A DNA stretch of 52,187 nt from Aequitasia blattaphilus (GTDB taxonomy: Bacteria; Bacillota; Clostridia; Lachnospirales; Lachnospiraceae), in assembly GCF_024721305.1 (NCBI RefSeq), contig NZ_JAMXOD010000019.1:1-52187 (forward strand). Reading direction: 5' to 3'. A program made the translations under genes and the position numbers. Position 1 is the stretch's first letter. Every line of letters starts with the position of its first letter. The notes beneath the pieces are model-generated. The model saw only the letters and a list, made by a program, of their open reading frames with translations. It was not told the DNA's origin and ran no database searches. Positions 43,004 through 52,133 of this stretch are shown here, one piece after another.

Positions 43004-44020
43004 GGGAAGTACAATTTCAAACACAGTACCAGTAGAGTCAGCATCCTTAACTTGAATGGTGCCGCCATGGAGGGTAATAATCTGCCTTACAATTGTAAGT
43101 CCAAGGCCATTCCCGGCGGTGGTACGGGAAGCATCACCCTGATAGAACTTATCAAAGAGATGATTTGCGGTTTCAGGTGTCATGTCAGGTCCTTGGTTAC
43201 AGAAAAGGATGGTAACGTCATCCATTTCTGATAGAATCTGAATGGTAACTTCCCCGCCATCTGGTGAAAATTTTATGGCGTTATCCATGAGGTTAAGCCA
43301 TACCTGTCTTAATAATTCTTCATCACCGGATAGGTATATCTCATCACTGTCAAAGATGATATTCACGTTTTTATTCGGCCATTTACTGAGCATCATGGCG
43401 ATTACTAAGCGAATTTGTTTGCTGACGTTAAAATATTCTCGCCGGGTAAGGATGGTCTGTTGTTCAATCTTTGAAAGACTCAGGACGCTATTAGCTAAAG
43501 AGCTTAAGCGTTCGGATTCGCTGATAATTATGTCTAAATATTCTTCTCGTTCTTCTGTAGTTAGATCATTTCGTTTTAACATCTTGGCGAAACCCTTAAT
43601 GGAGACAATAGGGGTCTTGAATTCGTGAGAGAAATTATTGATAAAGTCAGAACGTAGTATCTCCACACTACCTAACTCTTTCGCCATATGGTTAAAGCTT
43701 TGGAACAGGTCTTTCACGACTTCCGGATCTTTCGGTTCTACCCGGACATTGTAATTACCACTGGCAATCTCGTTAGCGGCACCGGTTAATATATGCCAAG
43801 TCTTTAAGGGTCTTCGACCAAAAAAGATGGCCATAAAGACAGCAACGAGGAGGCTGATTGCAGCAAAGAAATACATAGGACGCTGAAAGGTTTCGGAACG
43901 GATTAGTAAATTCATTCCGCCAAAGACGAGAAACATGGAAACCGACATAATAACAAATATAAAGGCGGTAAAGATAAGGAGCATGCTAAAGTGCTTTACT
44001 AGTGTTCTTAGTTTATTCAC
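42995..44020 (-). CDS. sensor histidine kinase (HAMP-HisKA-HATPase)
   Basis: A 341-residue membrane kinase. Two membrane segments (SMLLIFTAFIFVIMSVSMFL and FFAAISLLVAVFMAIFFG) with a very short external loop, then HAMP (about 75-125), HisKA with His in NNFSHEFKTPIVSIKGF, and HATPase (LMDNAIKFSPDGG; GNGLGLTIV). The short loop is of the intramembrane-sensing type often tied to peptide-antibiotic ABC exporters. GTG start overlapping the response-regulator gene by 8 bases. Its partner regulator is truncated, so signalling is likely lost. Confidence 0.9.
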   Translation of the reverse strand: MNKLRTLVKHFSMLLIFTAFIFVIMSVSMFLVFGGMNLLIRSETFQRPMYFFAAISLLVAVFMAIFFGRRPLKTWHILTGAANEIASGNYNVRVEPKDPEVVKDLFQSFNHMAKELGSVEILRSDFINNFSHEFKTPIVSIKGFAKMLKRNDLTTEEREEYLDIIISESERLSSLANSVLSLSKIEQQTILTRREYFNVSKQIRLVIAMMLSKWPNKNVNIIFDSDEIYLSGDEELLRQVWLNLMDNAIKFSPDGGEVTIQILSEMDDVTILFCNQGPDMTPETANHLFDKFYQGDASRTTAGNGLGLTIVRQIITLHGGTIQVKDADSTGTVFEIVLPKR

Positions 44021-44603
44021 AGGTAATCACCGCCTTATAGCCGATGCCGCGAATAGCCACGAGTTCAAACTCAGGGTACTTATCAAAGCGCTTTCGCAGT
44101 CGGTTGATGTGGACATTAACAGTGGTGTCAACGGTATTGGACTCCATCCCCCAAATTTCATCCATCAGTTGCAGCCTTGTAAAGATTTTGTTTGGATATG
44201 AAAGTAATTTATAGAGAAGATAAAACTCTTTTTGTGGCAAAGTCTGGGTGTCTCCTTCCCGGGAAACAGTAAGGGCATCATAGTCTAATTCAACTTTACC
44301 GAGATGGAGTTTACGTTCATTGGCAATTTGAGAGCGGCGCAGCAATGCCTTGATTCGTAGCAGCATTTCCTCTTCGTTGACTGGTTTGACCATATAGTCA
44401 TCGGTTCCCACAAGAAAGCCTTTACATTTCTCCTCTGGCAAATGCTTTGCCGTTACCATCAAGATTGGTGTAGAATCTCCACTTTTTCGCAGCTCTTCGG
44501 TAAATTCATAGCCATCCATTTGGGGCATCATCACATCTAACAAGATTAGATCAATATGCTGCGTATCCAGCAAATTCAGCGCTTCAATGCCATTTTCAGC
44601 CAT
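44013..44603 (-). pseudogene. OmpR-family response regulator lacking the receiver N-terminus
   Basis: 196 residues remain: from AENGIEALNLLDTQHIDLIL (acceptor Asp in LLDVMMPQMDGYEF) through a winged-helix DNA-binding domain (TLPQKEFYLLYKL; VDTTVNVHINRLRKRFDKY). The first ~40 residues of the receiver, with beta-strand 1, helix 1 and the acidic pair, are missing, and no ribosome binding site precedes the remaining Met. Directly upstream, on the other strand, is the end of a different ABC gene, so a deletion fused the two. It should not be phosphorylated normally. Confidence 0.82.
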
Positions 44604-44605
44604 AG

Positions 44606-44662
44606 ATTCAAGAGATTGCCGCGTCTCAGCTTTCAGAGGAGGAATTAAAAAATGGCAGATAA
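44606..44662 (+). pseudogene. C-terminal remnant of the first ABC exporter half
   Basis: Plus-strand codons read IQEIAASQLSEEELKNGR then TAA (44660-44662), overlapping the start of the next ABC gene. EIAASQLSEEEL is the usual end of the upstream partner in Clostridial heterodimeric ABC exporters. The rest of that gene is gone. Confidence 0.72.
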
Positions 44663-46313
44663 TGGAAAGAAAACAGGGGTAATGCCCATGGGCGGACGAG
44701 GCAATATAGGTGGTGGAGAAAAAGCGAAGAATTTTGGTGCTGCGATTTCTAAACTCGTGAGCTATTGCAGGCGCTCACTGCCCATTTTAGTTATTGCTGT
44801 AATTTTAGCAATTATAGGTTCGATATTTAACGTCATTGGTCCTGATTACCTTTCAGAGATGACGAATATTATTGTGGAGGGAATACGCACAGGGATAGAT
44901 GTATCAGCGTTTACCTCAGTCGCTTTATTTTTAGCAGGACTCTATGGTTTGGGTTTTTTGTTTAATGTAATTCAAGGGGTAATGATGTCTAATTTGGCAC
45001 AGCGTACCACGAAACGTCTGCGCAGGGATTTACTGGCAAAGGTGAATCGCCTGCCCCTTAAATATTTTGACGGAACTACAGTGGGAGATACTCTTTCCCG
45101 GATTACTAATGACGTGGATACCATTGGTCAGTCCTTAACCCAGAGTCTTAGCTCTTTGGTAACTTCGGTAACGATGTTTGTTGGTGCTTTGGTAATGATG
45201 TTTCATACGAATTGGTTGATGGCTTTGGCAGGGGTGGCAAAACAAGAATTTAATGAAATGAATAAGGCGTTGTACAATTCTGCATGGAAATCTCAATTCA
45301 TGTCAGGTCTTATGATGCCGTTAATGGGATTTGTTGGTAATTTAGGCTACGTTGTGGTTTGTGTGGTAGGAGCGGTATTAGTGATGAATGGCTCAATTTC
45401 TTTTGGTGTGATTGTTGCATTTATGGTCTATATTCGTCTTTTTACCCAGCCTCTTTCCCAGATTGCTCAAGTAATCACCAGCTTACAGTCGGCAGCAGCA
45501 GCCAGTGAGCGGGCGTTTGCTCTTTTAGAAGAAGAGGAGCTCTCTGACGAGGAAGGAAAAATAGAAAATTTCCAGGTAGAAAGAGGTGACATTGAATTTA
45601 CCAATGTACGATTCGGCTATCAGCCGGACAAAGAGATTATACACAACTTCTCAGCTTCGGCGAAGGGAGGACAAAAAATAGCTATTGTAGGCCCAACCGG
45701 TGCAGGGAAGACGACCATGGTAAATTTGCTTATGCGTTTCTATGAATTGAATGGTGGTTCGATTTCTATTGATGGTAAGCAGATGGATGGTCTTACGAGA
45801 GAAAACGTACATCAACTTTTCGGCATGGTTTTACAGGATACCTGGCTCTTTGAAGGAACCATTAGGGAGAACATCATCTACAATAAAGAAGGAGTTACCG
45901 AAGAGCAACTTATAGAAGTGTGTAGGGCAACGGGATTGTACCACTTCATTAAGACCTTACCGAAAGGTTTAGATACTGTCTTAGATGATAATGCCAGTCT
46001 TTCAGCAGGGCAGAAGCAATTAGTAACGATTGCAAGAGCGATGGCGGAAAATGCTCCCTTGCTAATTCTTGATGAAGCCACAAGCTCAGTGGATACCCGC
46101 ACCGAGGTGTTGATTCAAAAGGCGATGGATCGTTTAATGGCAGGAAGAACTTCTTTTGTAATCGCCCATCGGCTCTCCACAATCCGCAATGCTGACCTGA
46201 TTCTCGTGATGAAGGATGGTGATATAATTGAAAATGGAACCCATGATGAGTTAATGAGCAAAAGTGGCTTTTATATGGACCTATACAATAGTCAATTTGA
46301 CAAAGCTTCATAG
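44652..46313 (+). CDS. ABC exporter half-transporter with internal deletion
   Basis: A 553-residue ABC transmembrane/ATP-binding protein. N-terminal glycine-rich leader (MGGRGNIGGGEKAKN), membrane helices, and a complete nucleotide-binding domain (Walker A GPTGAGKTT, Q-loop VLQDTWLF, signature SLSAGQKQL, Walker B LLILDEATSSVDTRT, H-loop IAHRLSTIR). At MALAGV|AKQEFNEMN (near 45238) about 55 residues present in relatives (the stretch with KSQK and GHIEEIY) are absent in frame, removing membrane helix and coupling-helix sequence. Typical length is about 610. With the partner gene also lost, it probably cannot transport. AGAGGAGG precedes the start. Confidence 0.82.
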   Translation: MADNGKKTGVMPMGGRGNIGGGEKAKNFGAAISKLVSYCRRSLPILVIAVILAIIGSIFNVIGPDYLSEMTNIIVEGIRTGIDVSAFTSVALFLAGLYGLGFLFNVIQGVMMSNLAQRTTKRLRRDLLAKVNRLPLKYFDGTTVGDTLSRITNDVDTIGQSLTQSLSSLVTSVTMFVGALVMMFHTNWLMALAGVAKQEFNEMNKALYNSAWKSQFMSGLMMPLMGFVGNLGYVVVCVVGAVLVMNGSISFGVIVAFMVYIRLFTQPLSQIAQVITSLQSAAAASERAFALLEEEELSDEEGKIENFQVERGDIEFTNVRFGYQPDKEIIHNFSASAKGGQKIAIVGPTGAGKTTMVNLLMRFYELNGGSISIDGKQMDGLTRENVHQLFGMVLQDTWLFEGTIRENIIYNKEGVTEEQLIEVCRATGLYHFIKTLPKGLDTVLDDNASLSAGQKQLVTIARAMAENAPLLILDEATSSVDTRTEVLIQKAMDRLMAGRTSFVIAHRLSTIRNADLILVMKDGDIIENGTHDELMSKSGFYMDLYNSQFDKAS

Positions 46314-46402
46314 ATATAATCCTATAATTAAAAACGTATGACTGGAGGTTTTGAAGAAAAGCATGTTATACTATGTGATAGATGACTACTGGTGGAAAGC
46401 CA

Positions 46403-46501
46403 ATGACAGGAGATCATGAAAATATATTTTTTTGGATGATTCTTCTGGTTATGTCATTTGTGATTATTAAATATCAGTCTCAAGAAAGGACTAATAAATG
46501 A
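46403..46501 (+). CDS. 32-residue single-pass membrane peptide
   Basis: A short frame starting MTGDHENIFFWMILLVMSFV and ending IIKYQSQERTNK. One hydrophobic helix, acidic N-terminus and basic C-terminus. Its stop codon overlaps the MYG1-family start (ATGA at 46498-46501), a sign of translational coupling. GGTGG lies 8 bases upstream of the ATG. No family recognised. Confidence 0.5.
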   Translation: MTGDHENIFFWMILLVMSFVIIKYQSQERTNK

Positions 46502-47733
46502 GCAGCTTAATAGAAATGGTAAAAAAGAAAGAGGGAAAAGCATTTACACATGGAGGGAAATTCCATGCAGATGACGTGTTTTCGGCAGCACTGCTTCTCT
46601 ATTTGAATCCGGAAATCGAAATAGTACGAGGCAATACCGTGCCGGAAGATTTTGATGGAATCGTATTTGATATAGGCAGAGGGGAATTCGACCATCATCA
46701 AAAGGATAGTCGCATACGTGAAAATGGAATTCCTTTCGCTGCCTTCGGCCTCTTGTGGGAGAAGCTGGGAGAAGAAATACTTGGTGAGGAGTTGGCTCTT
46801 CGCTTTGATGCAGATTTTGTACAGCCCCTTGACCAAAACGATAACACAGGTGAAAGAAATGAAATGGCTTCTTTAATCGGTGATTTCAACTTATCATGGG
46901 ACGAAGAAGGTAATAACGACGAAGCATTTTATGAGGCAGTAAAACTTGCAGGAAATGTATTGGAAAACAAATTCGCGAAATATCGTGGAAACGAGCGGGC
47001 AGACCAGCAGGTGGCAGAATTTATGGATCAGGCAGAGGACGGAATCTTAGTGATGCCCAGATTTGTTCCCTGTCAGAAAAAACTGACTGACACAGAAATT
47101 GAATTCATTGTATTCCCCTCGAACCGAGGCGGGTACTGTATTCAGCCTCTGAAAAAACCAGGATCAATGAATTACAAGTGTGATTTTCCTGGGGAATGGT
47201 TAGGGCTAGAAGGTGAAGAACTACAAAAGGTAACCGGGTTAGCATCAGCCAATTTTTGTCATAAAGGCGGCTTTATTATGACAGTTGGTAAAATTGAAGA
47301 CGCAAAAGAGGCCTGTAAAATCAGTAGACGAGCATACGTAAATGCACCAGTGATTATTTATTACAAAGAGAGGGATAAGGAGAGTCTGACCGATATTGCA
47401 GTGAAGAATCTGGAAGAAAAAGTTAAGATGGTGGCAGGAATGGAGCATACAACAATTAAGAGAATGTATTTTCCGGAAATGCCTCGTTTAATTGAAGATG
47501 AGAAGGATGGATTTTACGATAAAATAGATATGAAAAAAGAAGACTGGAAGAATATGCAAAAGAAAGAATTAAAGAAGATACTTAAGTATAAACCAGAGGC
47601 AGTAGTCATGGAAAGTGGAATGCTCATGAATTATCCAATGATACATCTACTCCGAAAGAAGCACGTTCCAGTGTTGATGGCGGTTCAAGAAGGTGAGAAG
47701 GTGCGACTTGTAAGAGTACCGTCTGGATCTTAG
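46498..47733 (+). CDS. MYG1-family (UPF0160) protein with C-terminal extension
   Basis: A 411-residue protein. Residues ~15-300 are MYG1-like: THGGKFHADDVFSAALL, FDIGRGEFDHHQ (DHH-type metal motif), GGYCIQPLKKPGSMNYKCDF and GLASANFCHKGGFI. Eukaryotic MYG1 is a 3'-5' RNA exonuclease, and the bacterial role is unclear. The last ~105 residues (MYFPEMPRLIEDEKDGFYDK; KPEAVVMESGMLMNYPMIHL) are an additional domain I do not recognise. AAAGGA lies before the start, which overlaps the stop of the small membrane peptide. Confidence 0.8.
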   Translation: MSSLIEMVKKKEGKAFTHGGKFHADDVFSAALLLYLNPEIEIVRGNTVPEDFDGIVFDIGRGEFDHHQKDSRIRENGIPFAAFGLLWEKLGEEILGEELALRFDADFVQPLDQNDNTGERNEMASLIGDFNLSWDEEGNNDEAFYEAVKLAGNVLENKFAKYRGNERADQQVAEFMDQAEDGILVMPRFVPCQKKLTDTEIEFIVFPSNRGGYCIQPLKKPGSMNYKCDFPGEWLGLEGEELQKVTGLASANFCHKGGFIMTVGKIEDAKEACKISRRAYVNAPVIIYYKERDKESLTDIAVKNLEEKVKMVAGMEHTTIKRMYFPEMPRLIEDEKDGFYDKIDMKKEDWKNMQKKELKKILKYKPEAVVMESGMLMNYPMIHLLRKKHVPVLMAVQEGEKVRLVRVPSGS

Positions 47734-47790
47734 GTCTTTTCCATCGAGAGTATAATTATATAAAAAACTATAGTTTTAAATAAAAGAAGG

Positions 47791-47828
47791 AATTGCAGAT
47801 ATTTATTTTAAGTGTCTGCAATTTTTTT
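47791..47828 (+). terminator. terminator of the MYG1-family gene
   Basis: Stem AATTGCAGA / TCTGCAATT followed by TTTTTTC. The loop and inner stem nearly match the hairpins in blocks A and A'. Confidence 0.88.
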
Positions 47829-47946
47829 CTTTATAATAATTTCGAAGAAGATGGCTGGATTTGACAAGTGATAAAATATCCAGGCTTAGTGGATTGAAAA
47901 CAAGGATACATAAGCGTATAATCTGAAATGAGGAAGGTTGTGTGAA

Positions 47947-49296
47947 ATGAAAATAGATAAAAAGAATTTATTGTTTACAAATAAAGCACTGTTTCTGCTG
48001 ATTGTCCCACTAATCATTGAACAATTTTTGGCCGTTATTGTTGGTATGGTAGACTCCATGATTGTGGCAAGAGCAGGAGAGGCAGCGGTATCCGGTGTAT
48101 CGCTGGTGGATCAAGTCATGATTCTGATGATCAACCTATTTGCGGCTTTGGCAACGGGTGGTGCCGTGGTGGCAGGACAATACCTGGGAAGGCAAGAAAA
48201 AGAAAAAGGAAGCAAGGCAGCCAGCCAGTTGATTTATTTTATTCTTATTTCTTCAGTAGTTGTTATGATAGTAGTATACCTGTTAAAGCCCTTTGTGATA
48301 CACGTTCTGTTTGGAAAGATAGATGCTGCGGTAGAAAGACATGCTAGTATTTACTTTGATATTGTAACGGCATCGATTCCTTTCATTGCTCTTTATAATG
48401 GTGGGGCGGCAATTTTTAGAACCATGGGTAATTCTGGTGTGACAATGAAAATAGCCCTTTTGATGAATGTGATTAATGTGGTAGGTGATATCGGCTTAGT
48501 CTATGGTTTCGGAATGGGTACAGCTGGCGTTGCCATTCCAACATTGGTTTCCCGGGCAGTAGCGGCATTTGTGATTTTGTTCCTGCTCTTAGATCAAAGT
48601 CGTTTACTGCATATTGCGAAAACGGCTAAAATAAGGTTGGATTTTAAAATGGTGAAACGAATTCTGCGTATTGGTATTCCCAATGGATTGGAAAATAGTA
48701 TGTTCCAAGTAGGAAAAATCGTTGTCCTGGGTTTGGTATCATCTTTTGGAACTTATGCAATAGCAGCAAATGCAGTTTCCAATATTCTAGCTCTTTTGCA
48801 GATACTTCCGGGGATTGCATTAGGCTTGGCAACAACGGCAGTTATCTCTCGGTGTATAGGTGCAAACGATTACGAGCAGGCAAAATATTACAATCGCAAA
48901 ATTATTATAATCGCTCACATTGCGATTGGAATGATGTCGGTTGTGACCTATTTACTTTTGCCTGTTTTTATGAAAATTTATGGACTGTCACCAGAAGCAG
49001 AAAGAGAAGTCTATATTATTATTACGATGCATAGTATTGGATGTACTTTGATTTGGCCGGAATCCTTTATTCTTCCAAGCACTTTACGAGCGGCAGGAGA
49101 TGCGAATATCGCCTTATATATTTCCACTTTTTCTATGTGGGCTTTCCGAATCGGCTCGGCCTTTTTGCTGGCCAAGGTTTTGGGAATGGGGGTAAGTTCT
49201 GTTTGGGTTGCAATGATGATTGATTGGGGCTTTAGATGTGTGTTGTTTATAATTCGCTATTATAGTGGAAAATGGAAGGATAAGGCAGTTGTTTGA
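47947..49296 (+). CDS. MATE-family multidrug exporter
   Basis: A 449-residue inner-membrane transporter with about 12 hydrophobic helices in two homologous halves (LLIVPLIIEQFLAVIVGMVD; GATGGAVVAGQYLG-like ALATGGAVVAGQYLG; second half IGIPNGLENSMFQVGKIVVL). Cation-coupled efflux of drugs or metabolites. The ATG after GGAAGG is preferred to a TTG three codons earlier. Monocistronic between two terminators. Confidence 0.92.
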   Translation: MKIDKKNLLFTNKALFLLIVPLIIEQFLAVIVGMVDSMIVARAGEAAVSGVSLVDQVMILMINLFAALATGGAVVAGQYLGRQEKEKGSKAASQLIYFILISSVVVMIVVYLLKPFVIHVLFGKIDAAVERHASIYFDIVTASIPFIALYNGGAAIFRTMGNSGVTMKIALLMNVINVVGDIGLVYGFGMGTAGVAIPTLVSRAVAAFVILFLLLDQSRLLHIAKTAKIRLDFKMVKRILRIGIPNGLENSMFQVGKIVVLGLVSSFGTYAIAANAVSNILALLQILPGIALGLATTAVISRCIGANDYEQAKYYNRKIIIIAHIAIGMMSVVTYLLLPVFMKIYGLSPEAEREVYIIITMHSIGCTLIWPESFILPSTLRAAGDANIALYISTFSMWAFRIGSAFLLAKVLGMGVSSVWVAMMIDWGFRCVLFIIRYYSGKWKDKAVV

Positions 49297-49350
49297 TTGG
49301 TGTTATTTATATTTCGTATAACTTTATGCTAGATCAGAATTTCTCATGAG

Positions 49351-49408
49351 AGTGCCCTGATGCTATGATAAAAACAAGTAAATCATAGTATCAGGGTACT
49401 GTTTTTTT
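49351..49408. terminator. terminator between the MATE and LysR genes
   Basis: A 19-base stem with three mismatches (arms 49351-49369 and 49382-49400), 12-base loop, then GTTTTTTT. It overlaps the LysR gene's last codons. Confidence 0.85.
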
Positions 49409-50276
49409 GAAACCACTTAATAAAGAGAGGAACTGCCGGGTTGATGTTCTTGTGGGAGTACCCAATTACCATATTTGTAGAAGGCACATTTTGAATTGGG
49501 ATTGCAACTAGATTTTCTGGCATTGCATCCCGGCACCCATCCGTTAGAATGGTAATTCCTTTGCCTAAAGATACCATCATTAATAAGGTTATTACGCTGT
49601 CACAAGTTCCGCTGTGAAGGGGAAAAAAGCCATTGCTTAGGTAGAGGCTAATCACATATTCATACCAAGCATTTGTAATGTGTTTGTGAACACAGAGATA
49701 TGGCTGATCGTAAAAATCCTGGAAGCATACACTGGTTTTGGATGCCAGCGGGTGGTTTTTAGGAACGATTAAAACGGTAGTTAAATTACTGAAAGGAAGG
49801 TGCCCAAGACCAGCATTGCCTGCAAGGGTACTGCCCATTGTTAGGGTGAAATCATGAGTCCCATATTTAAGAGCAGACAATAAGTCGTTGTGATTCCCAT
49901 CATGAAGTTTCAGCTGAATTTTGGGATGATCAGCTGTGAAATTTTGTAGTAGAGACAAAAGTGAGTTCTCAGTACCGCCACGAAGAAAGCCAAAGTTCAG
50001 AGTGTCGGCATTTTGAAAGGCTTCGCCGGTGATATGTGCTAAACCACGGTTGTATTCCAGCAATATATTGGTTGCGTATTTCAGGAAGGATTCGCCTTTT
50101 GCTGATAGACTTACTTGTTTCGTGTTACGGTCAAATAGCCGACATCCCAATTCTGTTTCAAGATGTTTTATATGGCGGGAGAGAGTTGGCTGGGTGATAT
50201 ATAGGTTTTCTGCAGCCTTGGTATAATTAAGGGTTTGTGACAAGGTGAGAAAAGATTGTAGTTGTTCAATATCCAT
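49383..50276 (-). CDS. LysR-family transcriptional regulator
   Basis: A 297-residue LysR regulator: HTH MDIEQLQSFLTLSQTLNYTK, AAENLYITQPTLSRHIKHLE, then a LysR substrate domain (LNFGFLRGGTENSLLSLLQN). AAGGAGG precedes this Met. Divergent from the NmrA-type gene with a 91-base shared region, the classic arrangement for a LysR target. The effector is unknown. Confidence 0.93.
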   Translation of the reverse strand: MDIEQLQSFLTLSQTLNYTKAAENLYITQPTLSRHIKHLETELGCRLFDRNTKQVSLSAKGESFLKYATNILLEYNRGLAHITGEAFQNADTLNFGFLRGGTENSLLSLLQNFTADHPKIQLKLHDGNHNDLLSALKYGTHDFTLTMGSTLAGNAGLGHLPFSNLTTVLIVPKNHPLASKTSVCFQDFYDQPYLCVHKHITNAWYEYVISLYLSNGFFPLHSGTCDSVITLLMMVSLGKGITILTDGCRDAMPENLVAIPIQNVPSTNMVIGYSHKNINPAVPLFIKWFQKNSTLIL

Positions 50277-50367
50277 CAGAAAACCTCCTTTTGATATTTG
50301 TATCTTTATAAAACATGGTAACAAATCAATGTAAAATATACAACAAAAAGAAAAGGAGAAATGTGTA

Positions 50368-51240
50368 ATGATTCTAGTAACGTGTGCAGCTGGCGGTGCA
50401 GCCAGTCATGTGATCCCTCAGTTAGTAAAAAAAGGTTTGGAGGTTCGGGCACTGGATATCTCTGATAAGGTAGAAAAGTTAAAAGAGATAGGTGTAAAAG
50501 AAACAATAGTAGGAAATTGTCGTGACCGTGAAGTGATTAAAAAGGCAATCAGTGGATGTGATCAAATACTCTATATGCCACCACTTTTTGTGTACGATGA
50601 AGCAGACATGGCAAAGCTTTGTATTGATGAAGCAATTGAAGCGGGAGTAAAGCAATTTGTTATGATGTCTGTGACACATCCGAATATGTCAACGCTTTTG
50701 CAACATACTCAAAAACTTTATGCGGAGGAATACCTGGTTTATAAGGGATTATCTCATAATCTTAACTATACCATTTTACAACCAATGCATTACAATCATA
50801 ACTTTTCGATTCCGATGGTTTGGGAAACGGGAGCATACAATTGTTTCTACACTAAGACAACTAAATTAAGTTATGTCGATGCAGCAGATGTAGGAGAAGT
50901 TGCGGCTAAGGTGTTAAGCGAAGATGGGCATCAGAACGCCACATATGAATTGGTAGGCAATGACTTTTTATCACCAGTGGATATGGTGGAGCTCTTTAAT
51001 GAAATTACAGGACGGGGCGCTGTGTGTAATCAGGTGCCGGTAGAAAATATTATTGAATACTTTGGGAATGGGAAGTATGACAGCTATTTCGTGAAAACAT
51101 TTAAGTGCCTGTCAGAGACATATGGTGATTATGGGATTGCAGGAAATGGAAATGTTTTGACGTGGCTGCTTGGAAGAAAGCCAACAACTTTTAGAGAATA
51201 CATTAAAAATGAAATGGATAAGTATGGGTTACAGCCATAA
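50368..51240 (+). CDS. NmrA-family NAD(P)-binding oxidoreductase
   Basis: A 290-residue atypical short-chain dehydrogenase of the NmrA/HSCARG group. The N-terminal dinucleotide motif is VTCAAGGAASHVIPQL; then VRALDIS, LYMPPLF and VKQFVMMSVTHPN; the Tyr-x3-Lys catalytic pair is not evident, as is usual in NmrA proteins. It may act as a redox-state sensor or a quinone oxidoreductase. AAAAGGAG precedes the ATG. Probably controlled by the divergent LysR protein. Confidence 0.85.
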   Translation: MILVTCAAGGAASHVIPQLVKKGLEVRALDISDKVEKLKEIGVKETIVGNCRDREVIKKAISGCDQILYMPPLFVYDEADMAKLCIDEAIEAGVKQFVMMSVTHPNMSTLLQHTQKLYAEEYLVYKGLSHNLNYTILQPMHYNHNFSIPMVWETGAYNCFYTKTTKLSYVDAADVGEVAAKVLSEDGHQNATYELVGNDFLSPVDMVELFNEITGRGAVCNQVPVENIIEYFGNGKYDSYFVKTFKCLSETYGDYGIAGNGNVLTWLLGRKPTTFREYIKNEMDKYGLQP

Positions 51241-51357
51241 AAATTGAAACGATAAGGGCATTTCTTTGGAAACCGAAGAATTCACATGACAAAAAAGAGG
51301 GGAGTATAGTATGATAGAGGGACAGTAGATTATTAGTAGAAACAAAAGGAGACCAGA

Positions 51358-52044
51358 ATGAAAAAACTATATGATGGAAAAACAAAGGATGTCCTTAAGG
51401 ACGAAGAAACAGGAGCTGTTTACTTACTATTTAAAGATAGCGCAACGGGAGAAAACGGTGTCTTTGATCCTGGATCGAACACAGTAGGTGGCAGCGTTGA
51501 GGGAAAAGGAAAGACGGGGCTGAAAATCTCCAGCTATTTCTTTGAACTGATGGAAAAAAATGGCATTCCAACGCATTATAAAGGTGCGGATATTGAAAAA
51601 GGATTAATGGAAGTACGAGAAGTAACCGTTCCGCCACTGGAGTTTGTTCTTCGTTATTTTACTGCAGGAAGCATGTGCCGTCGTTTTACTCTTGAGGAAG
51701 GCATTCCATTTGAGCCACCATACTTAGAAGTTACGTTAAAAGATGATGAGCAAGGGGATCCGCTGATTAGTGAAAGGTTATGCTTGATGAAAAATCTGTT
51801 GGCGCCAGGTCAGTATGATGAGGCTCTTGGAGTACTAGAGAAAGTAGGAGCATTACTGAGAGAAGAAGTGGCAAAGATGGGTTATACACTGATTGACTTT
51901 AAGATTGAATTGGGTTATGACGAGACTGGAAAAGTAGTTGTTGCAGATGAAATCACTCCAGATATTTGGAGAATTAAAGATGAGAATGGGAACATTCCGA
52001 ATCAAATTGATTGTGCAAAGATGCTTTTAGAAAAGATAGGTTAA
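51358..52044 (+). CDS. purC: phosphoribosylaminoimidazole-succinocarboxamide synthase
   Basis: A 228-residue SAICAR synthetase, purine pathway step joining aspartate to CAIR with ATP. KLYDGKTKDVLK at the start, VREVTVPPLEFVLRYFTAGS (usual VxPLExxVRxxxAGS) and DEITPDIWRIKDENGN near the end are family motifs. Length is normal. AAAGGAGA precedes the start. It is monocistronic here, away from any pur operon; no purine riboswitch was recognised upstream. Confidence 0.93.
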   Translation: MKKLYDGKTKDVLKDEETGAVYLLFKDSATGENGVFDPGSNTVGGSVEGKGKTGLKISSYFFELMEKNGIPTHYKGADIEKGLMEVREVTVPPLEFVLRYFTAGSMCRRFTLEEGIPFEPPYLEVTLKDDEQGDPLISERLCLMKNLLAPGQYDEALGVLEKVGALLREEVAKMGYTLIDFKIELGYDETGKVVVADEITPDIWRIKDENGNIPNQIDCAKMLLEKIG

Positions 52045-52061
52045 GAAAATAGAAAAGTTTT

Positions 52062-52097
52062 AAAGAGGGGACCGTTGCAACAGTTCCCTCTTTTTTT
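52062..52097 (+). terminator. terminator of purC
   Basis: Stem AAAGAGGGGAC / GTTCCCTCTTT (one G-T pair), 10-base loop, then TTTTT. Confidence 0.88.
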
Positions 52098-52098
52098 G

Positions 52099-52131
52099 CT
52101 TTATAGGAAAGTCCGTGACTTTCCTATAAAG
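52099..52131. repeat. perfect 15-base hairpin after purC
   Basis: Arms 52099-52113 and 52117-52131 (core TAGGAAAGTC-CGT-GACTTTCCTA) pair perfectly around a 3-base loop. No U-tract. Looks like a dispersed intergenic palindrome. Confidence 0.7.
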
Positions 52132-52133
52132 TT

